Shown: in pieces, positions 47,747-56,347 of the stretch
Position numbering within the stretch: the first letter of the stretch is position 1
Layout: the number at the start of each line of letters is the position of its first letter
Source: Sphingopyxis sp. YR583
GTDB lineage: Bacteria > Pseudomonadota > Alphaproteobacteria > Sphingomonadales > Sphingomonadaceae
Direction: 5' to 3'
Assembly (NCBI RefSeq): GCF_900108295.1
Contig: NZ_FNWK01000001.1
Span: forward strand, 124,001 to 188,000
DNA length: 64,000 nt
The notes under the pieces: generated by a model
What the model was told of the DNA's origin: nothing
Seen by the model: the letters and a program-made list of their open reading frames with translations, nothing else
The model's database searches: none
Translations under genes and position numbers: made by a program

Positions 47747-48976
47747 ATGGCGAAAGACGTCTTCATCCTCGGCGGCGCGCAGACCGATTTCTCGCGCAAT
47801 CTCGAACGCGAGGGCGGCGGCTTGTTTGAGCTGTTCCGCGATGTCGCTGAAGCGGCCTTTGTCGCAACGGGTATCGAGCCGAAAGAAGTCGAAACTGCCC
47901 ACGTCGGCAATTTCGTCGGCGAACTCTTCGCGGGACAGGGCCAGCTCGGCGGCTTCTTCGGCCATGTTCACCCCGACCTCGCGGGCATCCCCGCATCGCG
48001 CCACGAGGCCGCCTGCGCGTCGGGCAGCATCGCGATCCTCGCCGCCGCAGCCGAGATCGAGGCCGAACGCTACGGCCTCGCGCTGGTGCTCGGGATCGAG
48101 CTGATGCGCAACGTTCCCGGCCAGCGCGCCGCCGAATATCTCGGTGCCGCCGCATGGGCGGGCCGCGAGGCGCAGGAGGCGCGCTATCTCTGGCCGTATA
48201 TGTTCGCGCGCGTTGCCGAGGAATATGAGGAGCGCTTCGGGCTGGATCGTGCGCATCTGCGCGGCATTTCGGCGAACAACTTCGCCAACGCCAAGAAGAA
48301 CCCCTATTCGCAGACGCGCGGTTGGGCAGTCACCGACGATCATCTCGGCGAGAATGACGCGGTCAATCCGCTGATCGAAGGCAGCCTTCGCAAGTCCGAC
48401 TGCGGGCAGGTCACCGACGGCGCGGCGGCGATCTTCCTCGCCTCGCGCGAAGTTGCCGAAGCCTATGCGAAGCGCCGCGGCATCCCGCTCGACTCCATCC
48501 CCCGCATCAAGGGCTGGGGCCACGCCACCGCCCCCCTGCTCTATTCGACCAAGGTCGCCGACAGCCGCGGCGGTGACTATGTTTTCCCCAGCGTGCGCAA
48601 AGCGATGATGGACGCGCTCCGCCGCGCCGACATGCCCGACATCTACGCCTGCGACGGGGTCGAGGTGCACGACTGTTTCTCGATCACCGAATATATGGCG
48701 ATCGACCATTTCGGTATCACCAAACCCGGCGAAAGCTGGCGCGCGGTCGAGGACGGCACCATTGCCCTCGGCGGCAAGCTACCGGTCAATCCGTCGGGCG
48801 GGCTGATCGGGCTGGGCCATCCGGTCGGCGCGACGGGGGTGCGAATGCTGCTCGACAGTTGGCGGCAGGTCACGGGGAACGCGGGCGACTATCAGGTCGA
48901 AGGCGCGCGCAACTTTGCGACCTTCAACGTCGGCGGCAGCGCGACGACCGCCGTCAGCTTCGTCGTCGGCGTCTGA
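47747..48976 (+). CDS. SCP2-type thiolase
   Basis: A 409-residue thiolase-fold enzyme. The nucleophile is Cys90 in EAACASGS; the SCP2-type HDCF motif is at His308-Cys310-Phe311 (VEVHDCFSITEY) and the catalytic His358 is in GLGHPVGATG. It lacks the usual C-terminal CGG loop (TFNVGGSATT), as expected for SCP2 thiolases, which use HDCF instead. Likely releases acetyl- or propionyl-CoA from a beta-ketoacyl-CoA in the pathway. It starts one base after the ligase stop. Confidence 0.9.
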   Translation: MAKDVFILGGAQTDFSRNLEREGGGLFELFRDVAEAAFVATGIEPKEVETAHVGNFVGELFAGQGQLGGFFGHVHPDLAGIPASRHEAACASGSIAILAAAAEIEAERYGLALVLGIELMRNVPGQRAAEYLGAAAWAGREAQEARYLWPYMFARVAEEYEERFGLDRAHLRGISANNFANAKKNPYSQTRGWAVTDDHLGENDAVNPLIEGSLRKSDCGQVTDGAAAIFLASREVAEAYAKRRGIPLDSIPRIKGWGHATAPLLYSTKVADSRGGDYVFPSVRKAMMDALRRADMPDIYACDGVEVHDCFSITEYMAIDHFGITKPGESWRAVEDGTIALGGKLPVNPSGGLIGLGHPVGATGVRMLLDSWRQVTGNAGDYQVEGARNFATFNVGGSATTAVSFVVGV

Positions 48977-48980
48977 CCCG

Positions 48981-50135
48981 TTGAACGTCTATCTTTATGA
49001 CGCGGTGCGCACGCCGCGTGGCAAGGCGCGACCCGATGGCGGGCTTGCCGCACTGAGCCCGCAGGAATTGGTGCGCCAGCAGGCAGCGGCGCTGACCGCG
49101 CGCTGCGGCGATATCGCGGCAACGCCCGACGCCCTGCTGCTCGGCTGCGTCACGCAGAGTGGCGCGCAGGGCGGGCATATCGCGATGCTGGCAAAGCTGC
49201 ATGCCGGCCTGCCCGACACGACCGCGGCACACAGCCTCAACAATTATTGCGCGTCGGGACTGTCGGCGATCGGTCAGGCGGTCGCGAAGGTCGCGAACGG
49301 CGAAGCGACGCACATCCTCGCGGGCGGGGTCGAGTCGATGAGCGGCGCACCCTTTCTGGGCGATCGCGCGGGTTTCTATACGAACGACGAATTGCCGCCG
49401 CGCGCCCGTTTCGTGCCGCCCGTGCTCGCGGCCGACCGTCTTGCGAATGCTGAAGACATCAGCCGTGCCGAACTAGATGCTGTGGCGCTCGCTTCGCAGC
49501 AGAAAGCGGCGGCGGCGGAAGCCGATCCCGCCCTGCAGGCCTCGCGCATCGCCACCGGACCACTGGCGGGCGAAGAATGCATCCGCCCGCAAACCACGGC
49601 GGAATCGCTCGCGGCCGCGCCACCCGCTTTTGGCGAATTGCAGGCGCAATATGCCGGCGCGCTCGAAGGCGCGACCTTCGAGCCGCTGCACAGCATCGCA
49701 CACGCACCGCCGATCTGCGACGGCGCGGGGCTTGCGCTGATCGGCGGCGAAGGGCTCGGTATTGCCCCGCGCGCGCGGGTCGTCGCCTTTGCCGAGAGCG
49801 GCGGCGATCCCGCAGCCTCGCTGACCGCGGGGTTCGCCGCGATGGACAAGGTGCTGACGCGCGCCGGGCTGACACTGGACGATATGGACCGGATCGAGTT
49901 CATGGAGGCCTTTGCCGTCACCATTGCCAAGTTACACCGCGACCGCGGTGCCGATCCGGGGCGGGTCAATGTCAGCGGCGGACACCTCGCGAAAGGCCAT
50001 CCGATGGGCGCGAGCGGCGCGATCCTCACCTCGACCCTGCTTGACGCGCTCGATGCGTGCGAAGGCCAATATGGCCTTGTCGTGCTGACGGGGGCGTTGG
50101 GGGTCGGCGCGGCGATGATCGTCGCGCGCCAATAG
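48981..50135 (+). CDS. Thiolase-family protein with no visible second catalytic Cys
   Basis: A 384-residue protein that starts at TTG 48981, 4 bases after the previous stop; this gives the typical N-terminus NVYLYDAVRTPRGK. Cys90 (NNYCASGLSAI) and His340 (AKGHPMGASGA) are in place, and MEAFA replaces NEAFA. The C-terminal loop, normally with the acid/base Cys in CIGGG, reads TGALGVGAAM, and no HDCF motif exists. It may thus be a slow or altered thiolase, or work with the preceding thiolase as a heteromer. Last gene of the operon. Confidence 0.85.
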   Translation: MNVYLYDAVRTPRGKARPDGGLAALSPQELVRQQAAALTARCGDIAATPDALLLGCVTQSGAQGGHIAMLAKLHAGLPDTTAAHSLNNYCASGLSAIGQAVAKVANGEATHILAGGVESMSGAPFLGDRAGFYTNDELPPRARFVPPVLAADRLANAEDISRAELDAVALASQQKAAAAEADPALQASRIATGPLAGEECIRPQTTAESLAAAPPAFGELQAQYAGALEGATFEPLHSIAHAPPICDGAGLALIGGEGLGIAPRARVVAFAESGGDPAASLTAGFAAMDKVLTRAGLTLDDMDRIEFMEAFAVTIAKLHRDRGADPGRVNVSGGHLAKGHPMGASGAILTSTLLDALDACEGQYGLVVLTGALGVGAAMIVARQ

Positions 50136-50138
50136 CCA

Positions 50139-50166
50139 TTGCGAAAAAGCGCGGCTGCGCTATGGG
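50139..50166 (+). promoter_or_regulatory. Candidate promoter of the cobalamin operon
   Basis: TTGCGA (50139-50144), 16 bases, TATGGG (50161-50166), located immediately after the thiolase stop and about 35 bases ahead of the riboswitch aptamer. By eye. Confidence 0.4.
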
Positions 50167-50200
50167 CGGCGCGTGCGGGGCTTGTCCCGCGCATGATCGC

Positions 50201-50390
50201 ACCGGTGCCCGAGAGGGCTTAATAGGGAACGCGGTAGGCGCGCCGGAAGGTGCATCGAAACCGAGGCTGTCCCTGCAACTGTAAGCGGCGAGCGAGATGC
50301 ACCGGTCCGAAGCGTTCGGACCAGCCACTGGGGTCACCTGGGAAGGCGTGCACCGAGCCCTGACCCGCGAGCCAGGAGACCTGCCGGCGT
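50201..50390 (+). promoter_or_regulatory. Cobalamin (AdoCbl) riboswitch
   Basis: The conserved aptamer pieces occur in order: GGTGCC with AATAGGGAACGCGGT (from about 50204), CTGTCCCTGCAACTGTAAGC (50267-50286), the B12 box region GCCACTGG (50324-50331), GGGAAGGCG (50340-50348) and GAGCCAGGAGACCTGCC (about 50369-50385). Downstream, GTCGCTC (50393-50399) can pair with GAGCGAC (50444-50450), a possible expression platform. It should repress the downstream btuB-cobO-btuFCD operon when cobalamin is plentiful. No gene lies between 50136 and 50580. Confidence 0.93.
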
Positions 50391-50580
50391 GGGTCGCTCA
50401 ATGCCAAGGCCCAGGGAAAGGCCGCGGCACGGAGGTTTCCGTCGAGCGACGACCAGGTGGCTGGAGCCGCCTCGGTACCGGGGTCGCAGGCCATGACGCC
50501 ACTTGCGCCGCCGGCACCGGTCGATCGCGCATGCGTATCGACAGGCTCCGCCTTCGTTGTCGGCGTGCGGGGGCCTACCC

Positions 50581-52437
50581 ATGTTGAAATTTGCGACCAT
50601 TTCCCTGTTGGCACTGGCTACGGCGACGCCGGCCCTTGCCGAAACCGCCGGCAGCGACCGCGACGATATCGTCGTCACCGCGTCGGGGATCGAGCAATCG
50701 CGCGACGAAGTCGGTCAGGCGATCACGATCATCGACGCCGACACGATCGAGCGGCGCCAGACCACCGACATCGTCGACCTGCTCGCGACGACGCCCGGCG
50801 TCCGTTTCAATCGCACGGGCAGCGTGGGATCGGTCGCGGGAATTTCGCTGCGCGGCGCGGAGACGACGCAGACTCTGGTGCTGATCGACGGGGTCAAGGT
50901 CAACGATCCGAGCGGCATCGGCGACGGATATGATTTCGGCCACCTGCTGACCGGCAACATCAACCGCATCGAAATACTACGCGGCTCGAACTCGGTCGTG
51001 CACGGCAGCCAGGCGATCGGCGGCGTCGTCAGCCTGATGACCGCGACCCCGGCCGAAGGCTTCGCCGCGGGCGCATCGGCCGAATATGGGTATAGCGATA
51101 CGCTCAACGCCAAGGCCGATGTTTCGGGTACTGCCGGCGCGATTTCCGGCGGGATCGGCGGCGCTTATTTCCGCACCGACGGAATTTCGTCGGCAGCGGT
51201 CGGCACCGAGAAGGACGGATACAAGAATTTCGCAGGCAACGCGCGGCTGAAGGTCGCGTTCAGCGATGTGCTGAGCCTCGACCTGCGCGGCTATTACATC
51301 AACGCCGACCTCGATTATGACAGCTTTTTCGGCGCCCCCGCCGACAGCGCCGACGTCGCCAAGCTCGACCAATATGTCGGTTATGCCGGATTGAACCTTG
51401 GCCTGTTCGACGGCAATTTCACCAGCCGCGCGGCGGTGACGTGGATGCGCAACGAGCGCGATTATTATTTCGTGCGCGGCACCGCACCCGATTACGGCTA
51501 TTCGGGCACCAATTTGCGGTTCGAATATCAGGGCGTCGTGACGCCGGCCAGCCAAGCGAAGCTGATCTTCGGTTACGAGCATGAACGCCCCGACTATGAC
51601 TTCTTCGGCTTCGGTTCGACCGACAGCCAGAAGGCCAATATAGACAGCGTCTATGCGCTCGGGATCGTCCAGCCCTTTACCGGGCTGTCGCTGTCGGGCG
51701 GGGTCCGCCACGACGATCACAACCAGTTCGGCGGTGCGGCGACGTTCGGCGCCAACGCCAATTATTCGCCGAACGCGGGCGCGACCAATTTCAGGCTGAG
51801 CTATGGCGAGGGGTTCAAAGCGCCGTCGCTGTATCAGCTCTACGACGCGTTCAGCGGCAATAGCGCGCTGCGCCCCGAACGGTCGGAAAGCTATGATGTC
51901 GGAATCGACCAGAGCCTCGCCGACGGCCGCGCGCTGATCTCGCTGACGGCGTTCCTGCGCAACACGACCCACCAGATCAACTACGACAACGCGACCTTCA
52001 CCTATGGCAATATCGACCGCACGCGCGCCAAGGGGATCGAGGCGACGCTGGCGCTGAAGCCCGTCGATGCGCTGAACGTCACCGCGTCGTACAGCTATAT
52101 CGACGCGCGCGACCGCTCTGGGCGCCCGGCGTTCGACGGCAAGCGCCTGCCCCGCCGCGCCGAAAATGCGATCAGCCTGTCGGCCGATTATGACTGGTCG
52201 TTCGGCCTGTCGACCGGCGCGACGCTGACGATGGTCGGCGACAGCTTCGACGATGCGGCGAATGCTGTGCCGCTCGACGGCTATGCACTCGCCGGTATCC
52301 GGGCATCCTTCCCCGTGGGCGGTCATTTCGAGATTTACGGCCGCGTCGACAATCTGTTCGACGCCGATTATGCGACCGCCTTCAATTACGGCACCTATGG
52401 CCGCGCCGCCTATGGCGGTGTGCGGGCGCGCTTCTGA
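50581..52437 (+). CDS. btuB: TonB-dependent vitamin B12 receptor BtuB
   Basis: Outer-membrane cobalamin transporter. The 618-residue product starts at ATG 50581 with signal peptide MLKFATISLLALATATPALA, TonB box DDIVVTAS, plug domain (DIVDLLATTPGVRFNRTG, TLVLIDGVKVNDPSGI, RIEILRGSNSVVHGSQAIGG) and a barrel that ends GGVRARF with terminal Phe. Size matches BtuB rather than the longer receptor at 41-43 kb. The riboswitch upstream and btuFCD downstream fix the ligand as a cobamide. Its stop overlaps the cobO start (TGATG). Confidence 0.93.
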   Translation: MLKFATISLLALATATPALAETAGSDRDDIVVTASGIEQSRDEVGQAITIIDADTIERRQTTDIVDLLATTPGVRFNRTGSVGSVAGISLRGAETTQTLVLIDGVKVNDPSGIGDGYDFGHLLTGNINRIEILRGSNSVVHGSQAIGGVVSLMTATPAEGFAAGASAEYGYSDTLNAKADVSGTAGAISGGIGGAYFRTDGISSAAVGTEKDGYKNFAGNARLKVAFSDVLSLDLRGYYINADLDYDSFFGAPADSADVAKLDQYVGYAGLNLGLFDGNFTSRAAVTWMRNERDYYFVRGTAPDYGYSGTNLRFEYQGVVTPASQAKLIFGYEHERPDYDFFGFGSTDSQKANIDSVYALGIVQPFTGLSLSGGVRHDDHNQFGGAATFGANANYSPNAGATNFRLSYGEGFKAPSLYQLYDAFSGNSALRPERSESYDVGIDQSLADGRALISLTAFLRNTTHQINYDNATFTYGNIDRTRAKGIEATLALKPVDALNVTASYSYIDARDRSGRPAFDGKRLPRRAENAISLSADYDWSFGLSTGATLTMVGDSFDDAANAVPLDGYALAGIRASFPVGGHFEIYGRVDNLFDADYATAFNYGTYGRAAYGGVRARF

Positions 52438-53045
52438 TGAAAGCGCGCACCGACGCCGAGCACACGGCGAAGATGAAGAAGATCCAGGCCGCGCAGAACA
52501 AGAAGGTCGCGGCGAAGACGGTCGAAAAGGGGCTGGTGATCGTCCACACCGGCCCCGGCAAGGGAAAGACCTCCGCCGCGCTCGGCATGGCGATCCGCGC
52601 GATCGGACACGACATGAAGGTCGGCGTCGTCCAGTTCGTGAAGGGCGCGATGGCGACGGGCGAGAAAGCGGTGTTCGACCGCTTTCTCGACCTGATCGAA
52701 TTCAAGCCGATGGGCGAAGGCTTCACCTGGGATACGCAGGACCGCAGTCGCGATATCGCGGTGGCGCGCGATGCCTGGGAAGAGGTCAAGCGGATGATCG
52801 CCGACCCGAGCTATAAGATGGTAATCGCCGACGAGCTCAACATCGTGCTGCGCTACGACTATCTGCCGGTGGACGAGGTGCTGGAGGCGCTGGAGGCGAA
52901 GCCGCATATGACGCATGTGATCATCACCGGCCGCAACGCGCCCGAAGCGCTGATCGACGCGGCCGATCTGGTCACCGAGATGGCGCAGGTAAAACATCCG
53001 TTCCGCGAGCAGAATGTAAAGGCGCAGAAAGGGATCGAATTCTGA
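52437..53045 (+). CDS. cobO: Corrinoid adenosyltransferase CobO/BtuR
   Basis: Transfers adenosyl from ATP to reduced corrinoids, making adenosylcobalamin from imported precursor. The 202-residue product has the P-loop HTGPGKGKTSAALGMA, VGVVQFVKGAM, MVIADELNIVLRYDYL and HVIITGRNAPEALIDAADLV, the CobA/CobO/BtuR set, with a Lys-rich N-terminal extension. It overlaps btuB and btuF by one base each, so is translated as part of the operon. Confidence 0.95.
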   Translation: MKARTDAEHTAKMKKIQAAQNKKVAAKTVEKGLVIVHTGPGKGKTSAALGMAIRAIGHDMKVGVVQFVKGAMATGEKAVFDRFLDLIEFKPMGEGFTWDTQDRSRDIAVARDAWEEVKRMIADPSYKMVIADELNIVLRYDYLPVDEVLEALEAKPHMTHVIITGRNAPEALIDAADLVTEMAQVKHPFREQNVKAQKGIEF

Positions 53046-53896
53046 TGCGGCGGCGTAGCCTTTTGGCTGCGGCGCTGCTCGGCGGCGCAGGGCTGCTCTG
53101 GGCAGCCTCCCCCGCCCCGCCCGCGAAGGCCCCTGCGGTCCCGCAGCGCATCGTGTCGATCAACCTTTGCGCCGACCAGCTCGTGCTCGCGCTCGCCGAC
53201 CGCGAGCAGATCGCCGGGCTGACGAAGAATGCGACCGATATCGAAATGTCGGGCGAAGCCGCAAAGGCGGCGGGTATCCCGCTGCTCAGCAACTCGGCCG
53301 AACAGATATTGGCGATCGAGCCCGACCTGATCGTCGGCATGCCCGCGAGCCGCAGTGCGGCCCTCCGCGCGCTACCCGAGCAGAGCTATCCCCTGCTCGA
53401 TCTCGCCACCGCGAACACGCTAGATGAGATTTATACGTCGATCCGCCAGACCGCCGTCGCCGTCGGGCATCCCGAACGCGGCGATGCGCTGATCGCGCGA
53501 ATGCAGGGCGAACTGGCCGGACTGCCGAAACCGGGCAAGGGCCGGGTCGCTGCCTATTATCAGCGCCGCGGCTATATGACGGGCACAGGCACGCTGATCG
53601 ACGAACTCATGACGCGCGTCGGGCTGGTCAATCTCGCCGGCAAGCTCGGCAAACCGCCGCTGTCGCAGCTCAGCATCGAGGAAATGGTCGCGGCCGAGCC
53701 CGATTTTCTGATCGTCGAGAGCGCGACCGACACGGTCACCGATCAGGGAAGCGAAATGCTGCATCATCCCGCGCTCAAGGACATTCCGCGCATCAGCGTG
53801 CCGCAGGCGTGGACCGTGTGCGGAAGCCCCGCCTACACGCAGGCGGCGCGCAGCATGGCGGCACAGATCGCGAAACTCGAAGGAAAAGGCGCATGA
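53045..53896 (+). CDS. btuF: Cobalamin ABC transporter substrate-binding protein BtuF
   Basis: The 283-residue periplasmic binding protein has an N-terminal export signal (MRRRSLLAAALLGGAGLL; twin Arg possible) and a BtuF/FhuD-type fold: PQRIVSINLCADQLVLALA, ILAIEPDLIVGMPAS, GRVAAYYQRRGYMTGTGTL and MVAAEPDFLIVESATD. It should hand B12 to BtuCD. It overlaps both neighbours; family members for iron-siderophores look similar, but the riboswitch and cobO context favour corrinoids. Confidence 0.88.
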   Translation: MRRRSLLAAALLGGAGLLWAASPAPPAKAPAVPQRIVSINLCADQLVLALADREQIAGLTKNATDIEMSGEAAKAAGIPLLSNSAEQILAIEPDLIVGMPASRSAALRALPEQSYPLLDLATANTLDEIYTSIRQTAVAVGHPERGDALIARMQGELAGLPKPGKGRVAAYYQRRGYMTGTGTLIDELMTRVGLVNLAGKLGKPPLSQLSIEEMVAAEPDFLIVESATDTVTDQGSEMLHHPALKDIPRISVPQAWTVCGSPAYTQAARSMAAQIAKLEGKGA

Positions 53897-54894
53897 GCCG
53901 TTTCGCCCTGCCCCGCTGGTCGCTGATCGCTGCATTGGCGGCGCTGACGCTGGTCGCCGCGGTCGCATCCTTGCTGTTCGGCGCTGTCGATCTGTCGGTG
54001 GCGCGGCTCGTCGATGCCGCGATCGGCAACGATGACAAGGTGGCGTCGATCATCCTCTTCGATCTCCGCCTGCCTCGTACCATCCTCGCGCTGGGCGTCG
54101 GCGCGATGCTCGGGCTCGCCGGTGCGGCGTTGCAGGGTTATCTCCGCAATCCGCTTGCCGAACCGTCGGTGCTCGGCACGTCGAACGCCGCAGCGCTGGG
54201 CGGCGTGGCGGCGATCTATTTCGGGCTGGCCGAAATCCACCCAATTGTGCTGCCGTTGCTCGCAACGGGCGGCGCCTTGCTGTCGCTCGCCTTGCTCTTC
54301 ATCCTGTCTGGCAGGGCGGAAAGCCCGCTGACGCTGATCCTTGCGGGGATCGCGGTGGGGACGCTGGCGGTCGCGGGGACCAGCCTCGCGCTCAACCTGT
54401 CTCCCAACCCCTTTGCTGCGATGGAAATCATGACCTGGTTGCTCGGCAGCCTCGAGAACCGGTCGTTCGATCATGTGTGGATCGCATTGCCGTGCATCGC
54501 AATCGGCGGCGCGATGCTGCTGTGGAACGGGCGCGCGCTCGACGCGCTGACGCTCGGCGAGGATGCCGCGCAGGCCCTCGGCACCGACCTTCGCCGTACC
54601 CGGCTGCGACTGCTGATCGGCACCGCGATCGGCGTCGGCGGCGCCGTCGCGGTATCGGGCGCGATCGGTTTCGTCGGGTTGATCGTGCCGCACCTGATCC
54701 GGCCGCTGACCGACCGCAGCCCTTCGGCGATCCTGCTGCCATCGGCGATCGGCGGGGCGGCGCTGCTGACGCTTGCCGACCTAGGGGTAAGGATCATCCC
54801 GACGACGAACGAGTTGAAGCTCGGCGTCGTCACGGCCTTCCTGGGCGTCCCGGTCTTCCTTGTCCATCTGATGCGGGAGCGACGGCTATGGTGA
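53893..54894 (+). CDS. btuC: Cobalamin ABC transporter permease BtuC
   Basis: A 333-residue FecCD-family permease with about ten membrane helices. Motifs include LRLPRTILALGVGAMLGLAG, ALQGYLRNPLAEPSVLGTSN, GAIGFVGLIVPHLIRPL and the ATPase-contact region LGEDAAQALGTDLRR. ATG 53893 overlaps the btuF stop (ATGA), which fixes the start; the frame is open upstream. Confidence 0.93.
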   Translation: MSRFALPRWSLIAALAALTLVAAVASLLFGAVDLSVARLVDAAIGNDDKVASIILFDLRLPRTILALGVGAMLGLAGAALQGYLRNPLAEPSVLGTSNAAALGGVAAIYFGLAEIHPIVLPLLATGGALLSLALLFILSGRAESPLTLILAGIAVGTLAVAGTSLALNLSPNPFAAMEIMTWLLGSLENRSFDHVWIALPCIAIGGAMLLWNGRALDALTLGEDAAQALGTDLRRTRLRLLIGTAIGVGGAVAVSGAIGFVGLIVPHLIRPLTDRSPSAILLPSAIGGAALLTLADLGVRIIPTTNELKLGVVTAFLGVPVFLVHLMRERRLW

Positions 54895-55661
54895 CCCTCA
54901 CCCTCGATCATGTCGGTGTCACGCTCGGCCGCCGCGCGGTCGTCCACGACGTCAGCGCCGCGTTCGTTCCCGGCACACTGACCGGGATCGTTGGCCCGAA
55001 TGGTGCAGGCAAGTCGACGCTCGCGCGCGCGATGCTCGCGCTGGTGCCCCCGAGCGGTTCGGTACGCGTCGATGGCGTCGAGGCGGCGGCGATGCCGCGC
55101 GGCGACCTCGCGCGGCGGATCGCCTATGTGCCGCAGGGTCAGACATTGCACTGGCCGCTGACCGTCGAGCGGCTCGTCGGGCTGGGGCGCCTGCCGCACC
55201 TTGCGCCGATGTCGCGGATATTGGACGCCGATACGGCGGCAATCGAGCGCGCGATGGAGCGTGCCGATGTGATCGAGCTCCGCGACCGGATCGCGACCGA
55301 ATTGTCGGGCGGCGAGCGGGCGCGCGTGCTTTTTGCCCGCGCACTGGCGGTCGAGGCCCCGGCGCTGATCGCCGACGAACCGCTCGCGAGCCTCGATCCC
55401 GGGCACCAGATCGACGTGATGGACATGCTGCGCGCCGAGGCGGATAGCGGCGGACTGGTGATCGCGGTGCTCCACGACCTGACGATGGCGGCGCGCTATT
55501 GCGACCGGCTGCTCCTGATCGACGAAGGGCGGATCGTCGCCGACGGGACGCCGTCAGAGGTACTGACGGCCGAACGGCTGCGCGCGGTCTATGGCATCGA
55601 CGCGCGCGTGGAAACCAGCGGCGAATGGCCGACGATCACGACCTTCGGGCGCGCGCGATGA
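54888..55661 (+). CDS. btuD: Cobalamin ABC transporter ATPase BtuD
   Basis: A 257-residue ABC ATPase: Walker A GIVGPNGAGKSTLARA, Q-loop YVPQGQ, signature LSGGERARVLFARAL, Walker B PALIADEPLASLDPG and switch His in VLHDLTMAARYCD. It pairs with BtuC at the inner membrane. The start overlaps btuC by 7 bases, and its stop overlaps the next gene by 4 (ATGA). Confidence 0.93.
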   Translation: MVTLTLDHVGVTLGRRAVVHDVSAAFVPGTLTGIVGPNGAGKSTLARAMLALVPPSGSVRVDGVEAAAMPRGDLARRIAYVPQGQTLHWPLTVERLVGLGRLPHLAPMSRILDADTAAIERAMERADVIELRDRIATELSGGERARVLFARALAVEAPALIADEPLASLDPGHQIDVMDMLRAEADSGGLVIAVLHDLTMAARYCDRLLLIDEGRIVADGTPSEVLTAERLRAVYGIDARVETSGEWPTITTFGRAR

Positions 55662-56347
55662 CCGCAGTGCAGTTCGCCGAAGAGGGCTATGCGGCGGTAT
55701 CGCTGTTCGACTCCGAGCGGGTCAGCGCGGCGGCGGGCGACATTGCCGAGCATATCGACCGGATGGCCGGAGCACTTTACCTGCCCTTCGAACAGAGCTG
55801 TCCCGAAGCGCCGCTGACCGAGCGGATCGACCGGATTTACGCGAGGGAGCGCAGCGTCGCCAATCTGCTGCGCGTCGCGCTGTGCACCGACGCGCATCGC
55901 GGCGAACGGCTGCAGGCGCTGGCGAACGATCCGCGGTTGATTGCAGTCGCCGAGGAGCTGAGCGGGCGGGCGCTGGCGGGCAAGATCGTCCGCGTCCGCG
56001 CCAGCATCGCCTGTTTTCCCGAGCACCGCCACGCGTGGCACAGCGACGTCGCGCGCGACGATGGCACCGGATGCGGCAAGGTCGTGGTGACCGCGTGGAT
56101 CCCGCTGAGCGATGCCGGCCCTGCGAACGGCGGGCTGGAGATCGCGGCGCGGCGCCAGCCCGCCCCGCTCGCGAGCGAAGGCGACGACGGGTATGAAATT
56201 CCCGAATGGCGGCTCGCCGGATTGCCGCGCGTACAGCCAGAGTGCCCTGCGGGAACGGCCTTGTTCCTCGACCGCTTCACCCCGCACCGCACGCTGGCAG
56301 CACAGGCGACGCGCTTTGCCCTCGTCGTGTGGATGAAGGCGGCCTAG
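55658..56347 (+). CDS. PhyH-family Fe(II)/2-oxoglutarate dioxygenase in the B12 operon
   Basis: A 229-residue phytanoyl-CoA dioxygenase-like protein. The iron facial triad is visible as His128-Ser-Asp130 in HAWHSDVARDD and His210 in FLDRFTPHRTL, and Arg219 (ATRFALVVW) is placed to bind 2-oxoglutarate. ATG 55658 overlaps the btuD stop, so it is the sixth gene of the riboswitch-controlled operon. A role in corrinoid transport or salvage is inferred from context only; a substrate hydroxylation unrelated to B12 is possible. Its stop overlaps the convergent hexosaminidase gene. Confidence 0.85.
   Translation: MTAVQFAEEGYAAVSLFDSERVSAAAGDIAEHIDRMAGALYLPFEQSCPEAPLTERIDRIYARERSVANLLRVALCTDAHRGERLQALANDPRLIAVAEELSGRALAGKIVRVRASIACFPEHRHAWHSDVARDDGTGCGKVVVTAWIPLSDAGPANGGLEIAARRQPAPLASEGDDGYEIPEWRLAGLPRVQPECPAGTALFLDRFTPHRTLAAQATRFALVVWMKAA

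Noticed and set aside
43591..50135. Reading the operon as a steroid-ring degradation cluster because of the NMO-like and thiolase genes
   Set aside because: No ring-opening, hydratase or ketosteroid genes occur in the window; the flavoprotein fold is shared by many unrelated enzymes.
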